From assembly GCA_037178625.1 (NCBI GenBank), contig CM074128.1, forward strand, positions 4,464,001-4,528,000: a stretch of 64,000 nucleotides of DNA. Reading direction: 5' to 3'. The notes beneath the pieces were generated by a model, which was not told the origin of the DNA, searched no databases, and saw only the letters and a list, made by a program, of their open reading frames with translations. This DNA comes from Skeletonema tropicum. Lineage: Eukaryota > Bacillariophyta > Thalassiosirophyceae > Thalassiosirales > Thalassiosiraceae. The position numbers and the translations under genes are program-made. Shown piece by piece: positions 53,830 to 64,000 of this stretch; within the stretch, counting starts at the first letter, position 1, and each line of letters starts with the position of its first letter.

Positions 53830-54398
53830 ATTATTGTGTATTGTAACAAAGAAAAATCTGTTGAGCTCCCTGAGCTGCATAATATTATTACTACTTTTCC
53901 CTTCTTCTATTCTTCGACATAGGAATGTTCGATGTAAGTATTGTTGTATTCTCATCTCCGCCCGTGATCCTCCCCTCAAACGCCTTCTTAAGTAACTAAA
54001 GGAGAAAAGGAAGGACATCAATCAGCAAACTGCCGTATGTAGCAAACGTTCGTTAGTGCTCGTTTGTTGGTGATTGCTCTTGGCTTGGGTGAGCATTGAC
54101 CAATGACCAACCACCTTCGTGATAACACAGTATGTTGTACCTATGTACTGTCGCGTCCCGCCCGGGTCCCGGCCTGATGCTGCGCGTCCTCCAACCAATA
54201 CTCAAGAATGCAATAGTTACTACTGATTCCCCTGTGGAATGAGTACCGGTATTTTTTTGGCGCAGCATTTGAAAAAGATGGAGTGAATCTCATCATCATG
54301 ATCGTGTATCATGTCATGTGCATGCGGTCATATGTATCAAATTTCAATTGCTAAGTAGACAAGTATCTTCCTGACAATTATTACCAATATAACTAACG
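53830..54398. other. Intergenic, no gene seen
   Basis: Contains the 3' flank of the UBX gene and the upstream region of the coiled-coil gene. Short frames only; no repeat or RNA gene recognised. Confidence 0.5.
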
Positions 54399-55294
54399 AT
54401 GTTTGGCCTCCATAGATCATTCTTCTTCAGCGACTACGATGGCTTCGATGGTCCCGATAGAAGGGGCTGGGCAGACAAATCCGAGGCTGCCCTACGCCGT
54501 GAGCGAGCCGCGGATAGAAAATTTGATGAATTTTTGTCCAAGTGCTCCTCTCTCGACGCGAACGCAAGTCTATCTTTCCCCTCACTGAAGAAGTTGTTGA
54601 TGCTAGCACTCATTTGACCGAGGCCTGCTGGAAGACTTTTCGTAAGCGAGTTGAGAACAAGGGGTGCAAAGCCAAGCGTCGTGAGGCAACATTTGCGGAG
54701 AGACTAGAGAGCGGAGATAAGCGGAAAGGTAAATTGTACGTAATTTCTATTACGTGTCCTGTTCACCCTTCCAAGGCAAAGGAAGACAAAGAGAAGAAGG
54801 AGGCAGCAGCCGCAGCAAAAAAGAAGAAGGCGGAAGAGACCGCTGCGCGTAAGGCTCGTCTTGCTGAATTGCATAAAGAAAAAGTTTCCGAAATGTATGC
54901 CAAAATTATTGGGGAAGAGCACGATGAAAGTGATAATCAGCACAAGACTCCAGGCAAACCCAAAGGTACTACAACGATGGATTCATTTGTCAATGTAAAA
55001 GTCAAATCTGCAGATCTCCTGCAACATGCTATGACTGTTCACAGCCAACGTCAAAATGAAATCCGCCGAGAAAATCTATCTGAGGAAAGGAAACTAATGT
55101 CTGAGTTGATGAAGAAACACGAAGAAGAGAAGCAGGAACTGCGCAGGAAATTGAAATCCAATGAAGAAAAAATGATTGCTAGTGCGAACGCGGATCATGA
55201 GGAAGTGAAGAGGAAGATTGAAGAGGCTTGTGTCGACAAGAAGTCTAAAAATTTCGTAACACCTTCCGCGTCAGCGAAGAAACAGAAAAAGTGA
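54399..55294 (+). CDS. Lys/Glu-rich coiled-coil protein; exon 1 and splice are tentative
   Basis: The 3' part (54591-55294) is clearly coding in style: WKTFRKRVENKGCKAKRREA, then a Lys/Ala/Glu coiled coil (KEKKEAAAAAKKKKAEETAA), the segment TTTMDSFVNVKVKSADLLQH, a second coiled coil and a basic tail KKQKK. Its frame has a stop at 54527 and no nearby ATG. The best model joins exon 54399-54498 (MFGLHRSFFFSDYDGFDGPD...) through a 92-nt intron (GTGAGC donor at 54499, CACTGAAG acceptor at 54590) to 54591-55294, giving 267 aa in frame. A frameshifted pseudogene or a different upstream exon is possible. Function unknown. Confidence 0.5.
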
Positions 55295-55493
55295 GAAGAT
55301 CACTTTTGAAGTACTGCAATCGTCTTTGACCTTTTGACATTTGATTGCGAGCATTGTAGTGAACGAATATGAAAGGGTAGCATGTTTGGTGTTTACCGTA
55401 ACGTGATGAAGAAAAACAACAAAGCCAAGTTGTCAATCCTAATTAGTAAATTTAATTTTTGTAGCTCTCACTCCATCTAATCCTGATAATTCT

Positions 55494-58451
55494 CTAAAAT
55501 TCATCACCTACACAAATCTCTGACAAATGCCGTTGGCTTGCATTTGTCAACATGGCGCCTGACCTCTCAAACTCGAACAATTCATTGTTCAATTCCATCT
55601 CTCGCAGACGAGAAATATCAGCGTTCAGAACAGATTCATCTTCATGCATGAGAATGACACTCCCGATGCCAGTTAGCAAGTCTACTGTGCGATCAACAAA
55701 TGATCCTACTTTGATTCCAGTCTCCATGTACACAAAAGATTGTAAGTCTCGTATAATGTCGTAGCCAGGAGTACCTATCACCCTTCCTCTAAAATATGAA
55801 ACCAAAATGACCTCCTGCCCAGATGCTTTGAACGGAGTGGGAGGCAAATTCGGGGTGATGCTAAACTGCTTCTTGTCGAGATAGGAATCAACTGTGACTT
55901 CAACTTGACTATAACCTCCTGTCAATCCTCTTGCAAGAGACCTCCAGTTCCCATCACCGCCATGGGCCCTTACGTTCATTTCTACCAAACAAGGCCCAGT
56001 GGGCGTTAGTATAACTTCAGCGTGACTGGGTCCATTTTGCACTCCAAGCACATCTAGAACTCCTCTAGCGTATGGAATGAGAATCTTTGCTTCCATCGAA
56101 TTAGGATCTACGGGAACCATGCCGAAATAAACAAAAGCGGAATTGTTCGCTGGACGTTTGTCGTACACCCAAACCATCATTGTCTTGTGGATGCCATCTC
56201 TACTAACTTGATCAACGACATATTCCTTACCACGCAAAAACTCTTGGCATAGCACTTCTGTATTGAACCCTCCATTGACAGCCTCAACTTCGAAGAGATG
56301 ATGGAAATGTTCTTTTGCTTCTTCTATGTTGTGGCATAGCTTTACTCCGTCAGATCCGGCGCTATCAGTCTGCAAGCGATAGCATTCATGAGAGACGTGC
56401 TTCCAAGGCAATAATCATGAATAGAAATTGATCGTACTTACCGGCTTTAGCACTACAGGGTATTGCTCTGTCTGCAAAAATTCTACCACATGCTCCCATT
56501 TACTTCCTGCTGCTTGTCTGACACTTCTCATTCCTGCATCTCTGATTAATTCTTGCTGGATCTTCTTGTCTCTTCTATTTGCCACATGTGTTCCATTAGT
56601 CCTCAAGTTCATTCTCTCAGAACAAGCATCAGCACAATCCACACCAGCTTCACCACCTGCGATACAGGCAACCACACGTAACTTTCCTGCGGCTTTGTAG
56701 ATTGCTTTCACTGTATCAGCAAGATCTTCTTGCTCGTCAACCTCTGCGAAATATTTCATCTCGCCTGCAGCTCCTGGAGTATGCGTCTTCATCTCCTCAG
56801 AGAAGCCTAATGTCCAACACGCAATCACCTGATATCCTCGGTTTCGTATCTCATTCACTACAAGACACCCTGTCGAGTATGGGTCAACAACAACTACAAC
56901 CTCCTTCGATGCATCAACGGTTGTCATACGCTTCATCAACATACCCTGGCGAGTTAGTTTGGGATCGTTTGAGTAGATACGAACCAAAGATGGCTTTTCC
57001 ATATCATCCATGCGACTGCTCTTATTTTGCTGCTTAGAGTAAGTCGCAGCCGTTGGACGAGCCAAACTTTCGACTTTGGTTTTGTAGTCAAATAATGCAT
57101 TGATCTCTTCAAGGTAGCGTAGGAGGTCAAGGTCTTTGTTTAGCTTGGATTCATCTTTGTTCATTAGGACACAAACACCTGGGCTGGTAGAAAAACTTGT
57201 GGTGTATTCAACCCTAGAACCTACTGTGACATCAGTAGAGAGCGAGACAAATGATGGAAGATGCTTCAACACTTGAAATCCGGGCATAGATGTCACTTCG
57301 CCACTCGAGTGGGAAACCAAATGAACCTGCAAGCCATAAGCATTAAACGGACAAATGGGAGCATCTGGCAATAGATCAAATGCAGCAGGATCAAGGAGCG
57401 CATCCACTGATGCCTCTACCTGGGAGTATCCATCAGTCAAGGCCCTTGCCAAGTGACACCATGATCCATCTCCTCCATGTGCACGAAAGTTTAGCTCAAT
57501 CAGTACTGGACCGTCTACAGTGACGATGCATTTAGCATGAGATGGACCGTTCTTCATGCCCATTGCATCCAAGCATTTTCTGACATACGGAATAGCCAAC
57601 TTTGCTTCATGAGTCTCAGACTCCATTGGGATCATGCCAAAGTTGACATGCCGTTCTCCGTTGGCAGGTCGTTTGTCGTACCTCCACAACATACACGTCT
57701 TGTGTTTTGAGTTGTGAGAGACGCTGTCCACCATGATTTCTACTCCTCGGAGGTATTCTTGACAAATAATTTGAGCACCAGTACGATTGTACGAAGAAGC
57801 AAGAACTTGTGAGAGGTGTTGAAAGTGGTCTACGGCCTCTTGCTTCGTGTGGCATGATTTGATCTTCCCGCCCTGAATTCCAATCTGATCTAGCTTTACT
57901 ACCAAAGGGTACTTTTCGCCATCCAGAAAGCTGGCAATTGCTTCATCATCAAGAGACGACCCACGAACCTGTTTGATAGAACGGAGATCAGCAGTCTCAA
58001 GAAGTGTCTGCTGCGTAAATTTGTTACGAACATCGATCATTGTCGTCGGTGTCGTACATGGTAACAATCCCATCTGTTTGGCAAGTCCATCCGCCAATTG
58101 GCTTGATCTTGGCAACCCACTCCCAGAGATGCACCCTGCAATGGTTAGATTGAGGCTACGTGCAGCCTCACTGACAACAGATTGGACTACAGCGATCTCT
58201 TCGCCATTGGTAGCAGTCCAATCTCTCCCGTCGATCAATTCAAATTTGTATCTCAAACTAGCGCATCCATATCTAGCAGGATCACGTTCATCTGCATCGA
58301 CGGTGCTTGTCCAGATAGCACCGATGCGGTGGCCACGTTTGGACGCCTCTTGAGCGATACGGCACGTCGTGGAGACGGGATCAACGATGAGAAGCAGGGT
58401 GCAGTGTGGTGGCAGAGTTGCCTCGACGGGTTTGTCGGTGACGTAGTGCAT
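55494..58451 (-). CDS. Tandem-duplicated ATP-grasp ligase (BacD/carnosine-synthase-like), 2 exons
   Basis: Exons are 58451-56442 and 56369-55494 (961 aa). The 72-nt intron (GTAAGT...GCAG) falls inside the second ATP-binding loop and joins YPVVLKP to TDSAGSDGVKLC. Two homologous modules (about 15-470 and 500-950) each have a Rossmann-like start (LLIVDPVSTTCRIAQEASKR; VVVVDPYSTGCLVVNEIRNR), ICQEYLRGVEIMVDSVS / LCQEFLRGKEYVVDQVS, YDKRPAN, NGPSHAK/E and ELNFRAHGGDG / EMNVRAHGGDG. ATP-grasp ligases of this group join a carboxylate to an amine through an acyl phosphate. The first module has KLDQIGIQGGKIKSC in place of the KPTDSAGSDGV loop and may have lost activity. Substrate unknown. Confidence 0.9.
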
Positions 58452-59097
58452 ATTTTTTATGTTAAAATATTGTTGTTCAGCTGATCGTTATGAATGGATC
58501 CGCAATGAATGATCAATGGAGCCGCAATGAATATTCATCAGTTAATAGATAATGAGAGCGCTGAGTAAGTAAAATTTTGGTCGGAGTTGCCGATACTTAG
58601 ATACGAAGCAACAGCTGCACAGCTTGGATGAATGCAATTTCGACAGTCATCGTTCTCATGCGATGAAACGAAAGTGCACTCTGAAAGATCATGAGATGAG
58701 CGGTGGTCTTGGGAACCCTAAAATAAAAAGATCAAAGTCGGAGTTGTCGGAGTGACAAAAAAGGGATGTGTATCGATAGTATGCAAGGTGTAGCAAGGGT
58801 AAAGTGTGGTATGTATGCTCTACTTATGGTACCTACTTACTTATGACGAACATTAGGAATAGCATGCAGCTGCTAATCCTGCTGGGTGCCGGGCAGGGAT
58901 GACGTGTTTGACACCAACAAGATGGCTGTACATACTTACAGAACAAAATGAAGATTCGATCGAAATCAATGCAATATCAGCGGTATGCAGATAAAATGCT
59001 GTTTATTCCTTGTTCCACTTGCTTGATTGCATCGTCTCGCTCTCCCATTGCATAAATAATTAATGATCTAACTGCTCTAACAAGTGAAATCAACCTC
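58452..59097. promoter_or_regulatory. Divergent upstream region, ATP-grasp and metallophosphoesterase genes
   Basis: 646 bp between the two start codons. No gene, repeat or RNA was recognised. Confidence 0.45.
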
Positions 59098-61022
59098 ATG
59101 TTTACTCGAGGGATAGTGCTCCTTTCCCTGGCTGTGCCGTCGGCAGCGTTTGTTCAGCCAACACTCTTCAGAAGTTCTCCTTCTACTGCCAGATTTGCCT
59201 CTTCTACCAACGGAGAGGTCGCTCACTCAAAGAAGAAGGATACAACTGGCGAGTCTATCGTCAACGGCAACGCTGCCACTAATGGCGAAGCAGACAAAGA
59301 TCCGTACAGCTTCATCGTACCCATCTTGGGAGATCTGCATATTGATCCACGTAAAATGGAAGATTATTCGATCGGTAGAGAACATGTAAAATCAATCATC
59401 AAGGATGCCAAATCCAAAGTTGGCAATGATAACGTCGCATTAGTCTCACTGGGAGATCTTGGCGAGTCCAAAAACTGTGACCACAATCCCGATAATCCCT
59501 TTGAATTGTTTGCTGGTACATCCAAGTGTCATACCATGGCTGCTGACTTCCTCGGGTCTTTCGATGTCCCCTACGAAGTAATTGGTGGAAATCATGACCT
59601 CGAAGGAATTGATGAATTCGATTCCGATGCTCGTAATCTACGCAATTTCCTCAAATGTCATGGCAAGGAGACACCGCAATTCTGTAGAACGATTGCGGAG
59701 AAGACACTACTTGTTGGACTTTGCTCTACGATCTTTCGAGAGGCGACCTACACTTCTCACGAGGTTATCGTTGATGATGAGCAGATTCGTTGGTTTGAGG
59801 ATTTGCTGAAATCGAAACCAGCCGAGGATGGATGGAAAATTTTTGTGTTTTCCCACGCTCCACCGAATGGCTCCGGAATTCGCATCATACAGGAGAATCA
59901 TGTTGTGAACGGGTGCTGTTGGCTAAACCACTCGAGCGAGAAGAATTGTCGCAAGTTCATCGAGTTGGTGAGGGAACATAGATGCATCAAGGGTTGGTTC
60001 AGTGGCCACTTCCATTTGGGACAAGACTATCAGGACAGCATCACCTTTCCAACAATTGACCCCAGTGAGGGTCCTTACCCTAACAGAGGCTCATGCGTCT
60101 TTGCTCAAACATCCGTGATGCGCGCGGGAACATCTCGTGATGGACGGCAGCAAAGTCGATTGCTCAGAGGGACAAAAGATGGCTTTGAAATCTGTACTAT
60201 TGATCATAAGAATGATGGAAAGGTCCGCATTGATGCTACAATTACGTACAGAGATAGGTCCCATGAGGTTGGTGTGTATGCGCACGAAGACGAGGCATAC
60301 GATCACGACAACTACTTCAAAGTATATCAACCTCAAATGAATGATCATGCATACGTATGCGCTGAAGATGAAGAAATGTGCATGCTGACACCCGATCCAA
60401 TAACCGATGAGACTGTTGCTTGGTGGAAGCTAAGCTGCGGACGGGTATTGGGTGTGGTCAATGGCATGATGCTCGAATTTGACAAAAGCACATTGGCTCC
60501 GCTAGGATTGGTCATGTCTCAGGACGAGTTATTAGGAAAACAAGTCGCAATTGTGGACTCTGGACTTGAAGAGTGTTTGATTGACTTTGAAGAGGATGGA
60601 ATGGACGGCGCAGATTGTGCTGATAGTGAGCAAGACAACAGCAGGGAACAGGTAAGTTTGGATGTAACCTCAGAAAGGTGTTGGCTTGTATCAAATAATG
60701 GTGAATTCTAACATTTGCCTCTTTCAAATAGGCTGTGCTAGTTTTTGATGACGACGGTGTTACCGTCGTTCAACCTAACGATGACGGCTCGTACTGGCGG
60801 AAGATTGTGAGAAACAAAATAGCGAGAATGAAAGAGCGACGTCGGGAAAAGGCTGCTGTTGAATTTGCACAAATGTATTTGCCAGTGCGGACAGAGGAAG
60901 AGGCAAAGCAGAAAACTTTGAGCACATGGGGACCTTACACTACTACAAGTGGAGTTGCAAAGAGTACAGTCGTTGAAGGAATCACGACACAAGCGAAGAA
61001 GTTGACTGTTTACTCTTCTTAG
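59098..61022 (+). CDS. Plastid-targeted calcineurin-like metallophosphoesterase, 2 exons
   Basis: Exons are 59098-60651 and 60732-61022 (614 aa); the 80-nt intron is GTAAGT...AATAG. The N-terminus MFTRGIVLLSLAVPSAAFVQ is a signal peptide ending in the diatom plastid motif (SAAF-VQP). The metal-binding set is complete: GDLHID (Asp79, His81), LGDLGE (Asp120), GGNHD (Asn165, His166), FSHAPP and GHFHLGQD. The fold therefore looks catalytically competent, with two metal ions expected. Residues about 420-614 form a C-terminal domain I do not recognise, with a basic helix (RMKERRREKAAVEFAQ). Substrate unknown; candidates are phosphoproteins or small phosphoesters in the plastid. Confidence 0.9.
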
Positions 61023-61140
61023 TCGTCTGCAAAAATGTATCATCACACGAACTTTTGCCTTGTTAACCAGTACAATACAATAAGTAGGAATCGGCTTGAG
61101 TTTAGAGTAAATTAGAGAATAATTATACACCATTGTAGTG

Positions 61141-61182
61141 AACGATACTATAAGCACATTAGCACTGCTCAGACGTTTGGCC
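61141..61182. repeat. Orphan fragment of the 185-bp satellite monomer
   Basis: 61152-61175 matches 24 of 24 bases with the monomer at 51109-51132 (AAGCACATTAGCACTGCTCA then GACG). GATACTA before it and a GTxTGG context after it also align. It is isolated, 9.8 kb from the array. Confidence 0.85.
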
Positions 61183-61460
61183 TCCTTCTAACTCTGCCCT
61201 TGAAGAGGACTAATTAGATACAGCCAATGCTAAAAGAATGTCTACAAACCGCGGAGAAGAGGAAGCTCATGAAAATGGGTAGTAGTACTGTCACCACCGA
61301 CACAATGACGAGAGAAGACAATGTTGCATCGGCAATTCTTCGCTAGAACGTTACGACCTAAATGTTTATGTTCATTTTTTAAACTCGAGATAGGGGCGAC
61401 TCAAATAAAATTTCATTCCACTTTATCTGATAAATATTGGTACATATTCATATATATTGA

Positions 61461-61469
61461 TTATAAATA
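61461..61469 (+). promoter_or_regulatory. TATA-like box of the MYCBP-like gene
   Basis: TTATAAATA, 44 bp upstream of the ATG at 61513. The spacing suits a TATA box with a very short leader. Confidence 0.4.
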
Positions 61470-61512
61470 GAGAGAAGTAAGGTGCTCGCTTCGCTTGCTC
61501 CCTGCCTACAAA

Positions 61513-61866
61513 ATGTCATTCTACCAAAGCCCAGAGTCAAAGAAAGACGAGTTCAGGAAATACCTCGAGAAATCGGGTGCAATTGATTCATTGACTTCTG
61601 TTCTCGTCAACCTCTACGAAGAGAACAATAAACCAGCAGAGTCGACAGACTACATTCAAAAGCATCTCTGCGATGACGCAAACAAGCCTGGAAGCGAAAT
61701 CATGGAGGAGCATCAGAAACAGCTGAAGGAAAATGAAGCATTGAAGAAGGAGAACAAAAAGCTAGAGCAAAAAGTGAATCAAATGGCCAAGGTGATTGAA
61801 ACGCTGAAATTGAATCTCAGCCACATGAGAGCTCAAGCGAGGAAAGCAAAGCAGGAACAACATTGA
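61513..61866 (+). CDS. MYCBP: c-Myc-binding protein homologue (MYCBP/AMY-1)
   Basis: 117 aa, single exon. ATG 61513 is the first ATG in the frame (MSFYQSPESKKDEFRKYLEK). The family core is clear: KKDEFRKYLEKSGAIDSLTS, VLVNLYEENNKPAESTDYIQ and KHLCD, followed by a Glu/Lys-rich coiled coil to the end. Animal MYCBP is about 103 aa; here the coiled coil is slightly longer. In animals it binds A-kinase anchoring proteins and MYC. Its wide spread in ciliated and non-ciliated protists suggests an older scaffold role in cAMP signalling. MYC itself is absent from diatoms, so the name reflects homology only. Confidence 0.93.
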   Translation: MSFYQSPESKKDEFRKYLEKSGAIDSLTSVLVNLYEENNKPAESTDYIQKHLCDDANKPGSEIMEEHQKQLKENEALKKENKKLEQKVNQMAKVIETLKLNLSHMRAQARKAKQEQH

Positions 61867-61906
61867 ATATGATGGCATAACGTGCGATAAGCATTTATCT
61901 TTCACT

Positions 61907-63316
61907 TTACAGTCCACTATTCACTCTCTGGAGAGGCAAAAATTCAATGTCAATACCTTTTATTGTCAGTGTCTCACACGCAATTGTCAGTTCTGTATGC
62001 ATAGTACTGCCGCTTGACGTGTCTTCATCGTGACTCGGAAGCCATCCTCGTTCTATTGCAACCTCCCGTAATACCTCTTGGACCATATCCTTCACCTCAA
62101 TAAGACTCATTCCCCGCTTCCACTTTTGTGATAGTAATTCATTCGCCTTTTGTGCCCCCGCTCCCATGGCACGTGCAACATATTGTTCCGACGATCCGTT
62201 GGCTTCGATCAGTGTAATTGTCGGACGAGGCGCAAATGATGATGATGATAATGTCGTTGTAGCGTCATCACTACTTGCTAGACTGAGCAGAAATGACGAC
62301 AAACCCAATGGTCTCCCCGCTGCCGACGATCCATTATTACTCTCATCCTCACTTTCATTATAGCTCGGAGCGGCACTTCCAACACCTCCCGAAACGTTGG
62401 CACTTCCCACCTCCTCACTCCAATCATACCCCATGCAATCCAACAGAACCTCTTGTATCATTTTCACGACTGCTAACGTATTTGATGGAAGTGTATTGTA
62501 TCGAAACCAAAACTTGGAGAAATGGCGCTGTAATTGACTCAATAGAAACGTTGCATCGGATTGTATCCCTGTGCTGACAATTGCAGTGTGTAATGTGTGT
62601 CTTGGTCTGTTGGTTTGTGTTGCGGCATCATCATCATCATCTCTTGTGGCAAGTATTTTTACCAGTCCTTGGATCGACGGATGAACCTTGTTAGGAGTAG
62701 CATTTGTTGAATATCGTCGAATACTGGTGGATGTTGAACCGATTGGAACGGAAGGAGCAACAACACCCAGACGAGGTCGTTGCAACGAGCAAATTACAAT
62801 AGCATTTTCCCTCCGTTGAGTTCCACCGTTCGATTTGTCCATTATTTCAACATCGTCGGTATTACACACCACGCTCTCATCCTCCTCGTCCACAGAGCAC
62901 AAACAAGCTATTATTGGTGTGCCATATCGTGAAGCAGCCTCCATCGCATGACGCAGTTGTGTAGACTGTCCATAATTATTTAACGAATTTATGGGAATGT
63001 ATTCAAAAGGCGATTTTTCAATGATGTTCTCATTCTTTGATAGGCTGCTCTGATTTCGCTGACTGTTGGCAGAACTGCTGCCTCCTCGAAATGATAATGG
63101 AGATGATGCAGTTAGAGACAGTCGTGATGATGCAGGGAGTCGATGTTGATTGATGTAGTTGTGACTGTCAAATTTATCTGTTGCAACACAAACAACTGAT
63201 GATGTTGTGATTGAGCTAAGGAAGAAAACGACTGAACAGAAGATCAACCGATAGCCGCAACGCCGTCTTCGTTTTCTAATTTGACGATTGTTGTAGGAAG
63301 AGGGTGACATTGTCAT
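61907..63316 (-). CDS. Proteasome alpha-subunit-like Ntn-hydrolase fold with N-terminal signal anchor
   Basis: 469 aa from ATG 63316 (MTMSPSSYNNRQIRKRRRR); ATG 63310 is an alternative. The frame is open further upstream but has no ATG. A basic stretch then YRLIFCSVVFFLSSITTSSV (about residues 22-42) forms a signal peptide or anchor. The proteasome-like region (from about 95) reads YGQSTQLRHAMEAASRYGTP, HTAIVSTGIQSDATFLLSQL, YNTLPSNTLAVVKMIQEVL, RPLGLSSFLLSL, PTITLIEANGSSEQYVARAM and GAGAQKANELLSQKWKRGMS. This follows alpha-subunit order but is diverged, with Ser/Asp-rich inserts. Core proteasome subunits have no signal peptide, so this is a paralogue of unknown role. It is convergent with MYCBP, 40 bp between stops. 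Confidence 0.8.
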   Translation of the reverse strand: MTMSPSSYNNRQIRKRRRRCGYRLIFCSVVFFLSSITTSSVVCVATDKFDSHNYINQHRLPASSRLSLTASSPLSFRGGSSSANSQRNQSSLSKNENIIEKSPFEYIPINSLNNYGQSTQLRHAMEAASRYGTPIIACLCSVDEEDESVVCNTDDVEIMDKSNGGTQRRENAIVICSLQRPRLGVVAPSVPIGSTSTSIRRYSTNATPNKVHPSIQGLVKILATRDDDDDAATQTNRPRHTLHTAIVSTGIQSDATFLLSQLQRHFSKFWFRYNTLPSNTLAVVKMIQEVLLDCMGYDWSEEVGSANVSGGVGSAAPSYNESEDESNNGSSAAGRPLGLSSFLLSLASSDDATTTLSSSSFAPRPTITLIEANGSSEQYVARAMGAGAQKANELLSQKWKRGMSLIEVKDMVQEVLREVAIERGWLPSHDEDTSSGSTMHTELTIACETLTIKGIDIEFLPLQRVNSGL

Positions 63317-64000
63317 TTTATTATCAGCGCTGCGCTTTAGAGCGACGCTCGACGCTCTCTTTTCATTCTCTAATAGGTGACCATCACCTTGACCTGTGCT
63401 CTGTGCTTTTTTTCTTCGAGCAAAAACATCTTTGACGGGCAGTTGTGTTCTCTTGCCCCAAGAAACCCCCCAAGACAAGTATATTGGGTACCAGACGCAG
63501 CTCTGGTGTTCAATATTGACAACTTGACAACAGATTCGGTGATAATGTTTTCGGCAAAAAAGGGATCCTCACCTCTATCCCCCGAATTTTCTCCCTCTAT
63601 TTCTTTGTCTTTTTTACGAGGAGAGGAGAACAACAATAGGATGATGCGGCGCAACTGCGGCAACTTGGATCAGTTTCCACCAAGTATTTCATGTCTTGAT
63701 CCCGATGCATATTGATTGACAATAGATAGCGCTATATGATAATGAAGCAGAATGCTACAATGTTTAGCTTAGGAGTAGAAGCGTGGTACTGGATAGGAAT
63801 GTCAGTAGACACTGGGACAGGCTGTACCTGTACACACACAAAAGATTGATTGCACCAAGAGGGAAATGCGCCACTATGTTTTAAGTAAATTGTTTCAGCT
63901 CAATTGCTACTTCCAATTTGTGAAAAAATTGTTCAGTTGATTTGATTTAGGTGAGATAAATTGATCGATCTCAGTACGTTCATTCATAATATCCCATCTT
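63317..64000. other. Upstream region to the window edge, no gene seen
   Basis: Short frames only. The non-ATG upward extension of the proteasome-like frame reaches 63478. An upstream exon beyond the window cannot be excluded. Confidence 0.4.

Larger units (their letters stand above)
61023..61512. other. Intergenic, with an orphan satellite fragment and a TATA-like box
   Basis: Holds the satellite fragment at 61141-61182. A TTATAAATA box at 61461-61469 lies 44 bp before the MYCBP-like start. No other gene seen. Confidence 0.5.

Noticed and set aside
63377..63715. 112-codon plus-strand ORF near the right edge
   Set aside because: No ATG-proximal signals or family; overlaps the likely upstream region of the proteasome-like gene.

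Overview
The window reads as nuclear DNA of a stramenopile, most likely a centric diatom (Thalassiosira/Skeletonema-like). Eight of the fifteen host genes have short GT-AG introns (72-182 nt), and the transposase has an 84-nt intron. Two proteins begin with a signal peptide followed by an ASAF-like plastid motif (metallophosphoesterase, D-cysteine desulfhydrase-like). Acidic Ser/Asn-rich proteins are common, and purine synthesis uses a GARS-GART-AIRS fusion. The species is inference.

Layout. 1-5048 (-): 5' part of a giant acidic low-complexity protein that runs off the left edge. 7245-9129 (-): three-exon protein with five repeated modules and TPR-like helices. 9934-13242 (-): RNase II/R-family exonuclease of DIS3L2/SSD1 type. 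13997-15799 (+): organellar RsmH-type rRNA methyltransferase. 15895-17088 (-): PLP-dependent D-cysteine desulfhydrase/ACC deaminase-like enzyme. 17539-18315 (-): secreted chalcone-isomerase-like protein. 19433-21592 (+): Arg/Ser-rich protein with a SAP-like motif and C-terminal hydrophobic segments.

21.6-33 kb is gene-poor and full of mobile DNA. It holds two TIR elements, a large inverted repeat with a 10-bp minisatellite in both arms, a self-nested cluster of elements with 54-bp terminal inverted repeats, and a complete 3.2-kb pogo/Tigger-type transposon with an intact, once-spliced transposase (919 aa). Smaller TIR or foldback elements sit between genes at 6.7, 9.4, 13.4, 18.6 and 51.4 kb.

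33.4-40.2 kb is ordinary genic DNA: a TPR-like protein (+), bystin (-), and the trifunctional purine enzyme (+), which is divergent from bystin across a 269-bp shared upstream region.

40.75-51.34 kb is the dominant feature, a 10.6-kb non-coding satellite of about 56 monomers of about 185 bp. It carries nested higher-order periods of 1,112 bp and 4,147 bp. One 24-bp exact piece of a monomer lies 10 kb away at 61.15 kb.

52.3-63.3 kb is genic again: UBA/PUB/UBX p97-cofactor-like protein (+), coiled-coil protein (+, uncertain model), tandem ATP-grasp ligase (-), plastid-targeted metallophosphoesterase (+), MYCBP/AMY-1 homologue (+), and a proteasome-alpha-like protein with an N-terminal signal anchor (-). 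The genes look like independent housekeeping units; I see no operon or pathway cluster. No rRNA, tRNA or CRISPR was found.
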